A stretch of DNA of 30,369 bases, taken from NCBI GenBank assembly GCA_046728115.1, contig JBKPDW010000065.1, positions 1 to 30,369 of the forward strand, written 5' to 3'. The stretch's first letter is position 1. Each line of letters starts with the position of its first letter. The position numbers were made by a program, and so were the translations under genes. Below are positions 8,852 to 19,361 of this stretch, in pieces. The notes beneath the pieces were generated by a model. It was not told the origin of the DNA and did not search any database. It saw only the letters and a program-made list of their open reading frames with translations. The stretch is from CAVSWN01 sp046728115. Lineage in GTDB: Bacteria > Acidobacteriota > Vicinamibacteria > Vicinamibacterales > CAVVIG01.

Positions 8852-9979
8852 ATGGAAGCGATTCTGGCACTTGAAGACGGTACGTGGTATCGCGGCGCCG
8901 CAGCGGGCGCGGAGGGCGAAGCGCGCGGCGAGGTGGTGTTCAACACATCGATGACGGGATATCAGGAGGTCCTCACCGACCCGTCATACGCCGGCCAGAT
9001 CGTCACGATGACCTGTCCGCAGATCGGCAACTATGGCGTGTCGTCCGCGGACGTCGAATCGCGCGCGCCGCAGGTGGCGGGGTTCATCATTCGCGACGCG
9101 TCGCCCATGGCGAGCAACTGGCGTGCGGAGCGGACGCTGCACGATTACCTCGTCGAGAACAACGTCGTCGCCATCTCCGATATCGACACGCGCGCGCTGA
9201 CGAGACATTTGCGTTCCGGAGGCGTTCTTCGCGGCGTGATCGCCACCGGCGATGCGATCAATCCGACAGCTCTTGTCGAGTGCGCGCGCGCAATTCCTCG
9301 CATGGAAGGCTCGGATCTGGTCAAGGATGTCACCTCCGCGGCGGCGTTCGACTGGCCGCAGGAGGATCCGGACGAGTTTGGCATTGCACCCGCCCGCCGT
9401 GCCAGACGGCGACTCAAGATCGCGGCGTACGACTTCGGGATGAAGTGGAACATTCTGCGCCGCCTGAGCGCGCACGGGTGCGACGTACGCGTGTACCCTG
9501 CGACCACGCCCGCATCCGAACTGCTGGCGCTGTCGCCTGATGGAGTGTTCCTGAGCAACGGTCCTGGCGACCCGGCGCCCTTGACCTATGCGATCGACAA
9601 CGCGAAGGCGCTGGTGGCGTCCAATGTTCCAGTATTCGGCATCTGCCTGGGCCACCAGATTCTCGGCCTGGCCATGGGCGGCAGCACGTTCAAGCTCAAA
9701 TTCGGTCACCGCGGCGCCAACCACCCGGTGAAGAAACTGGAAACGGGGAAGGTCGAAATCACGTCGCAGAATCACGGGTTCGCTGTCGATCCGAAATCGC
9801 TGCCCGCCGACGTTGAAGTGACGCATCAGAATCTGTACGACGGCACGGTCGAAGGCTTGCGCCATCGCACGCATCCCGTGTTTTGCGTTCAGTACCACCC
9901 CGAGGCTTCGCCGGGCCCGCACGACGCCGATTACTTGTTCGATGATTTTCTGGCGCTTATCGAGGAGAAACGGAATTAG
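8852..9979 (+). CDS. carA: Carbamoyl-phosphate synthase small (glutaminase) subunit
   Basis: CarA hydrolyses glutamine and passes ammonia to CarB for carbamoyl phosphate, the precursor of pyrimidines and arginine. The 375-residue product has the N-terminal CPSase_sm domain (MEAILALEDGTWYRG, NTSMTGYQEVLTDPSYAGQI). The C-terminal class I glutamine amidotransferase domain carries the triad: Cys265 in FGICLGHQILG, His349 and Glu351 in VQYHPEASPGP. LSNGPGDP is also present. The ATG at 8852 gives the canonical N-terminus; an upstream in-frame TTG at 8816 would add 12 residues with no family match. carB follows after 56 bp, the usual order for this pair. Confidence 0.97.
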   Translation: MEAILALEDGTWYRGAAAGAEGEARGEVVFNTSMTGYQEVLTDPSYAGQIVTMTCPQIGNYGVSSADVESRAPQVAGFIIRDASPMASNWRAERTLHDYLVENNVVAISDIDTRALTRHLRSGGVLRGVIATGDAINPTALVECARAIPRMEGSDLVKDVTSAAAFDWPQEDPDEFGIAPARRARRRLKIAAYDFGMKWNILRRLSAHGCDVRVYPATTPASELLALSPDGVFLSNGPGDPAPLTYAIDNAKALVASNVPVFGICLGHQILGLAMGGSTFKLKFGHRGANHPVKKLETGKVEITSQNHGFAVDPKSLPADVEVTHQNLYDGTVEGLRHRTHPVFCVQYHPEASPGPHDADYLFDDFLALIEEKRN

Positions 9980-9994
9980 CGGCGCGCGGTTCTT

Positions 9995-10028
9995 CTAATC
10001 CCTAGTCCCCAATCGTTCTGATCCCCTG
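9995..10028. repeat. Weak TAATCCC-type repeat between carA and carB
   Basis: The carA-carB gap contains CTAATCCCTAGTCCCCAATC followed by GATCCCC. This is a degenerate form of the TAATCCC units seen after bshC. It leaves no obvious hairpin or T-tract, so read-through from carA into carB is likely. Confidence 0.5.
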
Positions 10029-10035
10029 TAACGAG

Positions 10036-13284
<3,249 letters not shown>

Positions 13285-13407
13285 CGCGGCGTAGATTCTG
13301 CGTACCAGTTTACCTGCCAGGAACACGCCAGGACACGAAAGGCCTTCGGCGTCAGCGGTTTCCCCCTTCCTTGTCGTCCTCTCTAGGCGTGCAACGACGC
13401 TTGCAGA

Positions 13408-15981
13408 GTGGTCGGCGTGCGCGTCGTCGCCGCCGTCCCCGCCAGCGGCCTGATTTTCGGCGCAGCGATTGGCCTTATCGCTGCCGATTCGTTGGGAATG
13501 GGGCGTCCGGCTTCGGCCGGACTTCTTCTCGCTGCCTCCATAGCCGTGGCCATCTTCGCGTGGCTTCGGGGCCGCGCCCATGTGCTCGCTGCGGCGGTTG
13601 CAGTCGGTTTTTTTGCCGGCGGCTTTCTCCTGTCGTCAGCCTCGTGGCAACGCGCCCGGCGGCCACCGCTTCGAATCGCCTTCGAGGAACTCGCGCGCAT
13701 CCAACGTGCGCAGGCCGAAGCCAAAGGCCGACGAATGCCGGAGGACGATGAAGCCCTTGCTGTCGTCGAAGGCGTGTTGCGCGCCGACGCGTCGCCAACC
13801 GCGTCCGGCGTATCGCTCAGCATCAACGTCGATCGCCTGTGGAAAGCGACCGTACCAGGCGATGTCGGACGAGCCTCTGAGGCGAGTGGGGCGGATCGCG
13901 GCGGGAGAATCGTTGCAACGCACGGTGGGATCATTGTCACCGTCATCGGTTCGTTGGCTGCATCGCAGATCGACGACTGGCGCGCAGGTCGTCGCGTGCG
14001 GATGCCCGTTACGCTGCGCCGTGCCAGCCGCTATCTGGATCCTGGAGTTCCCGACAACGAACGCGCGCTGGCCCGTCGTGGTACCACGCTGGTGGGGACC
14101 GTCAAAAGCGGCGCGCTCGTGGAGATCACCGCCCGCGGGAGCACGAGTGATGAGGCATTTGGCGCTCTTCGCGCTTTCTCGCGCCGTGCAATTGCCACTG
14201 CGGTCGGGCGATGGAGCCCAAGGTCGGGCGCCATCGTGGCCGCGATCGTCATCGGAGATCGAGCCGGTCTCGACGACGAGGTGCAGCGGCGACTGCAGGA
14301 AGCGGGTACATATCACGTCATCGCGATTTCTGGCGGGAACATCGGAATTCTCGCCGGTGTGCTGCTTGGCGCGTTTCGGATCGCGGGATGGCTGGGTCGG
14401 ACGGCAATGGCGTGCGCCATCGCCCTGCTCCTGGCGTATGCCCGGCTCGTGGGCGGAGGCGCGTCGGTGGATCGCGCGACACTGATGGCGGTGATGTATT
14501 TCGGCGCCCGTGCCCTCGATCAGCGGAACCCGCCGCTGAACGCGCTGGCGGTCGTGTCCACACTCCTGGTTCTCGCCGACCCGATCGCAGTCGTCGACCC
14601 TGCGTTCGTTCTCACGTGCGGCGCCACATTGGCGATTCTTTTAATCGTTCCTGCCGTCGGCATCGACGTGCGCCGCCTCACAGGACGAGGCCGTACCTCG
14701 CGCTTCGACAGGGTCACGAGATTAGCCACTGCGCTTTTGCTTCCGATGTTCGCCGCCTCGGCCGCCACCGAGGCGCTGCTATTCCCGGTTGGTGCGATGC
14801 TGTTCGCGCGGATCACGTTCGCGGGCCTGGCGCTGAACTTTCTCGCCATTCCGATGATGGCGGTTGCGCAGATCGCGGGAATGGCGCTCGTACCGATCGC
14901 CGTGGTATCGCCCTTCATTGCCGCTCTGGTTGGCTGGCTGGCGCATCTGGGCGCCGCCAGCCTGATCCAGTCCGCGGACTTCGTCCGCTTCGCGCCGATG
15001 CTGGCGTATCGGGTTGCCCCGCCAGCGTGGTCGATCGTCGTCGCGTACTACACGGCTGCGGGATGCTGGTGGATACTGCGCGGTCGTGTGCGGCGCGTCT
15101 GCGCGGCCTGTGCGGTCGCGTCAGCGCTCTGGATTCTGATCGATCCCCGAACGATTCTCGCCCGCGGTGACGGGCGCCTGCACCTGACATTCATCGACGT
15201 GGGCCAGGGCGACTCGATCTTTGTGGTGTTTCCGAAGGGATCGACCATGCTCGTCGACGCGGGAGGACTTTCGAGCTCGTCCGGCTTCGACATCGGGGAT
15301 CGTGTGGTGGCGCCCGTCATCCGGGACTTGGGATTCAGGCGCGTTGACATCGTGGCGCTCACGCACGGCGATCCCGATCACATTGGCGGCGCCGCATCAA
15401 TCATGGCTGAGTTTCGCCCGCGCGAGGCCTGGGAAGGGATTCCGGTGCCCCGATCGGGGGCGCTCGCCGCGCTCCGCCAACAGGCACAGGCAGTCGGATG
15501 TGCATGGACGAACGTGACGACCGGCGTTCGTCGCGCGATAGAAGACGTGGACGTCGTGGTGCGGCATCCGGACGCTGCGGACTGGGAGCGACAGAAGGTC
15601 CGCAATGACGATTCCATCGTGCTGGAAATGCGCTGGCGCGATGTGTCGATCCTGTTGACCGGCGACGTCGGCAAGGTGCCGGAGCGCGCGATTGCAGCGA
15701 GCATTCCACCTGCGCCGATCCGCATCGTCAAGGTCGCTCATCACGGCAGCCTCACGTCGAGCACCCCCGAGTTCGTGAATGCCATCCATCCCACAATCGC
15801 GGTCGTCAGCGCCGGCCGGGCCAACCACTTCGGTCACCCCGTCCCGGAGGTGCTGGAACGATACCGAGCAGCCGGCGCGGAGGTGTTCCGGACCGATCGG
15901 GATGGGGCAGTCAGCGTGATCACCGACGGCATATCGGCGTCAGTTGAAACGTTCACACGTCGACACTTGACAATTCCCTGA
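13408..15981 (+). CDS. comEC: ComEC/Rec2 family DNA internalisation channel protein
   Basis: ComEC is the inner-membrane channel that takes up single-stranded DNA in natural transformation. The 857-residue protein has N-terminal hydrophobic helices with a DUF4131-like soluble domain (about 1-230). The multi-spanning Competence domain (about 260-590) contains the typical stretch YHVIAISGGNIGILAGVLLG. A C-terminal metallo-beta-lactamase-like domain (about 590-850) shows LTFIDVGQGDSIFV, THGDPDHIGG (about 652-661), LLTGDVG and KVAHHGSLTSSTPEF. All parts are present and length is within the family range. The start is taken as GTG at 13408, 123 bp after carB. There is no clear Shine-Dalgarno, and nearby in-frame GTG codons are alternatives. 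Other competence genes are not in the window. Confidence 0.93.
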   Translation: MVGVRVVAAVPASGLIFGAAIGLIAADSLGMGRPASAGLLLAASIAVAIFAWLRGRAHVLAAAVAVGFFAGGFLLSSASWQRARRPPLRIAFEELARIQRAQAEAKGRRMPEDDEALAVVEGVLRADASPTASGVSLSINVDRLWKATVPGDVGRASEASGADRGGRIVATHGGIIVTVIGSLAASQIDDWRAGRRVRMPVTLRRASRYLDPGVPDNERALARRGTTLVGTVKSGALVEITARGSTSDEAFGALRAFSRRAIATAVGRWSPRSGAIVAAIVIGDRAGLDDEVQRRLQEAGTYHVIAISGGNIGILAGVLLGAFRIAGWLGRTAMACAIALLLAYARLVGGGASVDRATLMAVMYFGARALDQRNPPLNALAVVSTLLVLADPIAVVDPAFVLTCGATLAILLIVPAVGIDVRRLTGRGRTSRFDRVTRLATALLLPMFAASAATEALLFPVGAMLFARITFAGLALNFLAIPMMAVAQIAGMALVPIAVVSPFIAALVGWLAHLGAASLIQSADFVRFAPMLAYRVAPPAWSIVVAYYTAAGCWWILRGRVRRVCAACAVASALWILIDPRTILARGDGRLHLTFIDVGQGDSIFVVFPKGSTMLVDAGGLSSSSGFDIGDRVVAPVIRDLGFRRVDIVALTHGDPDHIGGAASIMAEFRPREAWEGIPVPRSGALAALRQQAQAVGCAWTNVTTGVRRAIEDVDVVVRHPDAADWERQKVRNDDSIVLEMRWRDVSILLTGDVGKVPERAIAASIPPAPIRIVKVAHHGSLTSSTPEFVNAIHPTIAVVSAGRANHFGHPVPEVLERYRAAGAEVFRTDRDGAVSVITDGISASVETFTRRHLTIP

Positions 15982-15986
15982 ATGCA

Positions 15987-16029
15987 ACCACGAAAGCACG
16001 AAGTCTTCGTGCCTTCGTGTTTTCGTGGT
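15987..16029. terminator. Hairpin between convergent comEC and mazG, likely bidirectional terminator
   Basis: A 17-bp stem (15987-16003 with 16013-16029, one G-T pair) encloses a 9-nt loop. It lies in the 58-bp gap where comEC and mazG end tail to tail. The arms are built from CACGAAG-like units, so an alternative shorter palindrome at 15996-16012 (8-bp arms around one T) can form instead. Each strand has a short T-run in or beside the stem, but there is no long 3' U-tract. Confidence 0.65.
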
Positions 16030-16039
16030 CGCATCTGTT

Positions 16040-16858
16040 CTACTGCTCGAAGTGGTCGCTGGTCTTTATGCGCTTCCACTCGATTTCAATCTGGTCTAAG
16101 GTCATATCTCGCATCGTCGTTCCGCTGGAGGCGATCGCTCGTTCCATTGCGGTAAATCGCTTCGTGAACTTCTCGTTCGCCTTACGCAGCGCCGTCTCGG
16201 GTTCGACGTCGAGCTTGCGTGCGAGGTTGGCAATTGCGAACAGGAGATCCCCGACTTCTTCTTCCACCTGCGTCTGATCGGTGGGACCGGGCACCGCGAC
16301 CGCCGCGCGAATCTCGTCGACCTCTTCTTGAATCTTGTCCACCACGTCGCCCGGGACGGCCCAATCGAATCCCACGGAGGCGGCCCGGACACCGATGTGG
16401 TACGCGCGCAAGAGCGCGGGCAGGGTCGGCGCAATCCCGCTCAACAATGTCTTGGGCGTGGCGTCTGCCTCTCTGCCGGCACGTTCCTGCGCCTTGACGT
16501 CCTCCCAGCGCGTCCGGACCTGACCGGCGGAATCGAGAGCGGGCTCGCCAACGCCGCGCGCGAACACGTGCGGATGCCGTCGTACGAGCTTGTCGGCGAT
16601 GCTCGCAAGCGAGTCCGCAATGCTGAAGTGCCCGGCTTCGGCCTCGAGCTGAGCGAGAAACACTGCCTCGAACAGAAAATCGCCGAGTTCCTCGCATAGG
16701 GCCGCGTGATCGTGGCGATCGATGGCATCGAGCACCTCGTACGTTTCCTCGAGCACGAACGGCTTGAGCGTGTCGATCGTCTGCTCGCGATCCCAGGGGC
16801 AGCCCTCGGGCCCGCGCAGCGTCGTCATGATCTCGAGAAGGCGGTCGAACTGTTTCAT
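16040..16858 (-). CDS. mazG: Nucleoside triphosphate pyrophosphohydrolase
   Basis: MazG hydrolyses (d)NTPs to monophosphates and pyrophosphate, a house-cleaning and stress-moderating role in the cytoplasm. The 272-residue protein carries two MazG domains, as in the Escherichia coli type. The first shows GPEGCPWDREQTIDTLKPF, LEETYE (Glu37, Glu38, Glu41) and EELGDFLFE (Glu56, Glu57, Asp60), the Mg-binding EExxE and ExxD pattern. The second shows KIQEEVDEI, VEEEVGDLLFAIANLARKL and ALRKANEKFTKRF. It starts with ATG at 16858, immediately after a repeat that is mirrored upstream of the divergent DUF1844 gene. It ends at the comEC-mazG hairpin. Confidence 0.95.
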   Translation of the reverse strand: MKQFDRLLEIMTTLRGPEGCPWDREQTIDTLKPFVLEETYEVLDAIDRHDHAALCEELGDFLFEAVFLAQLEAEAGHFSIADSLASIADKLVRRHPHVFARGVGEPALDSAGQVRTRWEDVKAQERAGREADATPKTLLSGIAPTLPALLRAYHIGVRAASVGFDWAVPGDVVDKIQEEVDEIRAAVAVPGPTDQTQVEEEVGDLLFAIANLARKLDVEPETALRKANEKFTKRFTAMERAIASSGTTMRDMTLDQIEIEWKRIKTSDHFEQ

Positions 16859-16963
16859 TGGATAATTGGGGAATCGAGTAATCTGGTACTTGAGTTGGGC
16901 GACTGTGCCAATCCAGAGATTCAGCTACTAGATTACCCAATTACTCTATTGCCCGATTACGGA
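16859..16963. repeat. Mirrored GATTACCC-type repeat in the mazG/DUF1844 divergent region
   Basis: The 105-bp divergent intergenic region has related repeat blocks at both ends in opposite orientation. One (about 16859-16885) runs into the mazG start and the other (about 16928-16963) into the DUF1844 start. Read towards each gene, both consist of about 8-bp units such as GATTACCC, AATTACTC and ATTGCCCG ending at the start codon. The middle (16886-16927) shows nothing I recognise, though it should hold promoters for both genes. Confidence 0.65.
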
Positions 16964-17239
16964 ATGCCCGAGTCCTTGTCTTTCACCGCCTTCGTGATCT
17001 CGCTCGCGAGCACAGCGGCCATTCATTTCGGTGATCTTGCCGATCCGGAGTCGGGTCAGCGCGCCGACCAGAATCTCGAGGGCGCCGCGCAGATAATCGA
17101 GATCCTGGCGCTTCTGGAAGGGAAAACCCGCGGCAACCTGACGGCGGAGGAGCGCCAGGTGCTCGAACAAGTCCTCTATGAACTCCGCATGCGCTTCGTC
17201 GAGGCCAAGGCGGGCGGCAAGCGAATTGTCGAACCGTAA
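16964..17239 (+). CDS. DUF1844 family protein
   Basis: This small protein has 91 residues and no known biochemical function. It matches the DUF1844 pattern: a hydrophobic N-terminus (SFTAFVISLASTAAIHFGDL), then LEGAAQIIEILALLEGKTRG, then a conserved C-terminal helix EERQVLEQVLYELRMRFVEA. The family is widespread in acidobacteria and deltaproteobacteria by my recollection. The start is taken as ATG at 16964, because the family N-terminus begins at this Met and the upstream in-frame sequence is antisense to mazG. A weak ACGGA lies just before it. It is followed after 74 bp of repeats by the PhnP-like hydrolase. Confidence 0.85.
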   Translation: MPESLSFTAFVISLASTAAIHFGDLADPESGQRADQNLEGAAQIIEILALLEGKTRGNLTAEERQVLEQVLYELRMRFVEAKAGGKRIVEP

Positions 17240-17240
17240 C

Positions 17241-17301
17241 CTGGCACCATGGCACTCGGCACCGTAGCACCTGGCACCGTGAACCGTCGACGGTCGACCG
17301 T
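17241..17301. repeat. GGCACC-type repeat plus overlapping palindromes
   Basis: The gap after the DUF1844 gene begins with irregularly spaced GGCACC or GGCACT units (about 17241-17279). Two overlapping perfect 12-bp palindromes follow, ACCGTCGACGGT at 17283-17294 and ACGGTCGACCGT at 17290-17301. They end 12 bp before the next start codon. They could be a regulatory or recombination site, or simply another boundary repeat. Confidence 0.6.
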
Positions 17302-17313
17302 CGAACCGAATCA

Positions 17314-18117
17314 ATGAAAATCACCGTCCTGGGCAGCGGCACTTCGCACGGCGTGCCCGCCATCGGTTGCGATTGCGCCGTCTGTACGTCGCTCGATCCG
17401 AAGGACCGGCGGACGCGGCCGTCGATTCTCATCGAAGCGTCAGCAGGCGGCCCGAACGGCCAGTCGTACACCCGCGACGTGCGATCCATTCTGGTCGACA
17501 CCTCCACCGACCTGCGCGCTCAGGCGCTGGCGCTCAACATCAGACGGGTGGACGCGATTCTGTTCACGCACACGCATGCCGACCATGTGTTCGGGCTCGA
17601 CGACGTCCGTCGCTACAACCAGATGCAGAAGATGCCGATCCCGTGTTATGCGGACGCAGACACGGCGGCGAACCTGCGGCGCATCTTTGCCTACATCTTC
17701 GAGCAGCCCGAACAGCGTGGCGGCGGCCTGCCCCAGATTTCGCTGTTCCACATCGCGGGACCGTTTACACTGGGCAGCCTCGAAGTGATTCCAATCCGCG
17801 TGCTGCACGGCCGGCTGCCCGTGCTCGGTTTCCGCATCGGATCGTTTGCATATCTCACCGATTGCAACGCGATTCCCGACGAGTCGTGGCCGCTGCTCGA
17901 TGGTGTCCGCACGATTATCCTCGACGCGCTGCGGCATCGACCGCATTCGACCCATTTCAGCATCGGCGAAGCGGTCGATGTCGTCGCGCGACTCGGTGCC
18001 GAGCGCGCGTACTTCACGCACATCTGTCACGACCTCCCACACGCAGCCACCTGCGCGCAACTCCCGGCCGGCGTGGAGTTGGCTTATGATGGGCTGGTGC
18101 TCGAGATCGATGCGTGA
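17314..18117 (+). CDS. MBL-fold metallo-hydrolase, PhnP-like
   Basis: This 267-residue cytoplasmic hydrolase has the metallo-beta-lactamase fold and resembles PhnP-type cyclic phosphodiesterases. The N-terminus ITVLGSGTSHGVPAIGC and the Cys cluster CDCAVC (about 25-30, a likely structural zinc site) are typical of that subgroup. ILVDTSTDLRAQAL and the metal motif HTHADH come next. Later ligands fall in YLTDCNAIP and FTHICHDLP. No C-P lyase genes are nearby, so a phosphonate role is not supported; other members act on cyclic phosphates or lipoate/octanoate-type intermediates. ribF starts 15 bp after its stop, so the two are probably co-transcribed. Confidence 0.88.
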   Translation: MKITVLGSGTSHGVPAIGCDCAVCTSLDPKDRRTRPSILIEASAGGPNGQSYTRDVRSILVDTSTDLRAQALALNIRRVDAILFTHTHADHVFGLDDVRRYNQMQKMPIPCYADADTAANLRRIFAYIFEQPEQRGGGLPQISLFHIAGPFTLGSLEVIPIRVLHGRLPVLGFRIGSFAYLTDCNAIPDESWPLLDGVRTIILDALRHRPHSTHFSIGEAVDVVARLGAERAYFTHICHDLPHAATCAQLPAGVELAYDGLVLEIDA

Positions 18118-18132
18118 AGAGATTCCTGGCTG

Positions 18133-19071
18133 ATGGACGCCATCCACTTTCCTGACGACGCGCGGCCCGCGCGCTGGGCGCATCCTGTCCTGGCGCTCGG
18201 CAATTTTGACGGCGTGCATCGAGGTCACCGCAAGATCCTCGAGCGCGTGCATCGCGTGGCAGAGGAGCGGGGGGCCACCTCCGTGGTGATGACGTTCGAT
18301 CCGCATCCGCCTCGCGTCGTGCGTCCCGACAAAGCGCCTCCGCTCCTCATGACGAAAAGCCAGAAGCTCGAGGCGATTGCGCAGGCTGGCGTGCACGGCG
18401 CCGCAATCGTGCGCTTCACGCCCGAGCTGTCGCACTGGGACCCGGAAACGTTCGTGCGAAAGGTTCTCGTCGACTGGCTGCGCGTCGCGGAGGTTTGGGT
18501 CGGCGCGAACTTCCTGTTCGGTCACGATCGCGCCGGCAATTTCTCGATGCTGCGGATCCTGGGCAGCCGATACGGATTTCGGGCGGAAAAAATCGATCCC
18601 GTGCGTTACAAGGACTTCGTCGTGAGCAGCACACGGGTGCGCAGGCTCGTCAGCGAAGGTCGCGTCGACGAGGCTGGCGCGCTCCTCGGACATCACTACT
18701 TCATCGACGCGACCGTCATGACGGGCGATCAGCGTGGACGGACGATTGGCTTTCCGACCGCGAATCTGTGCAGTGAAAACGAGCTGCTGCCGCCGCATGG
18801 TGTGTACGCAACGACCATTCGGGTCCGCGACGTCGTGCATGCGTCGGTGACGAATATCGGCACGCGGCCAACGGTGGACACGTCCGGGCGGACCACCGTC
18901 GAGACCCATGTCTTCAACTTCGATCGCGATCTGTATCGATCCTCCGTGCGCCTCGGGTTCGTACAGCGCCTCCGCGACGAACGCGCGTTCGAGTCGCTCG
19001 ATCTGCTCCGTGCGCAGATCGCTGCCGACTGCGACCGGGCGCGCATGCTCTTCAATCGCCTTTCACTATAG
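18133..19071 (+). CDS. ribF: Bifunctional riboflavin kinase/FAD synthetase
   Basis: RibF phosphorylates riboflavin to FMN and adenylylates FMN to FAD. The 312-residue product has the N-terminal nucleotidyltransferase domain with LALGNFDGVHRGH (HxGH at about 29-32), TFDPHPPRVV, NFLFGHDRAGN and SSTRVRRL (165-172). The C-terminal riboflavin kinase domain (about 185-305) has GRTIGFPTANL (202-212), HGVYAT, NIGTRPT (241-247) and VETHVFNFDRDLY. Length and order are standard. Spacing to the upstream hydrolase (15 bp) and the downstream small gene (11 bp) suggests one transcript running through cysS. Confidence 0.97.
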   Translation: MDAIHFPDDARPARWAHPVLALGNFDGVHRGHRKILERVHRVAEERGATSVVMTFDPHPPRVVRPDKAPPLLMTKSQKLEAIAQAGVHGAAIVRFTPELSHWDPETFVRKVLVDWLRVAEVWVGANFLFGHDRAGNFSMLRILGSRYGFRAEKIDPVRYKDFVVSSTRVRRLVSEGRVDEAGALLGHHYFIDATVMTGDQRGRTIGFPTANLCSENELLPPHGVYATTIRVRDVVHASVTNIGTRPTVDTSGRTTVETHVFNFDRDLYRSSVRLGFVQRLRDERAFESLDLLRAQIAADCDRARMLFNRLSL

Positions 19072-19082
19072 AATCCGGCACC

Positions 19083-19361
19083 GTGACCGAATCCGACTTC
19101 CTGTTTGTGGTGGAGCTGTCCGACGATCAGTCGTTCGACCGCCTAGTGTCCGAGATCGCCAGCGCCGTGTTCGCGCATGTAAAGCTGTCACGGTCGGATC
19201 GCGAAGCGTTGCTGGCCGACCTCCGCGATGCGCGCGCGCGCGAAACCGGAACGGGCCTGCGCCGATGTGATGTACGCTTCAACGTTGGTTCGGGCCAGTT
19301 CGACCTCGTCGTCGCCTACGAAAACGGCCGGGAATGGCGTCGCTCCCGGCAGCTCACATGA
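19083..19361 (+). CDS. Small protein of unknown function between ribF and cysS
   Basis: I do not recognise this 92-residue protein. It has no signal peptide or membrane segment. The N-terminal half (FLFVVELSDDQSFDRLVSEI, then helical to LLADLRDA) and the C-terminal beta-rich half (CDVRFNVGSGQFDLVVAYEN) vaguely recall small anti-sigma or HATPase-like regulatory domains. That resemblance is too weak to assign. Support for it being real comes from context. It starts with GTG 11 bp after ribF, and its stop overlaps the cysS start (ATGA at 19358-19361), so translation is probably coupled. Its frame shows normal codon bias. Confidence 0.75.
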   Translation: MTESDFLFVVELSDDQSFDRLVSEIASAVFAHVKLSRSDREALLADLRDARARETGTGLRRCDVRFNVGSGQFDLVVAYENGREWRRSRQLT

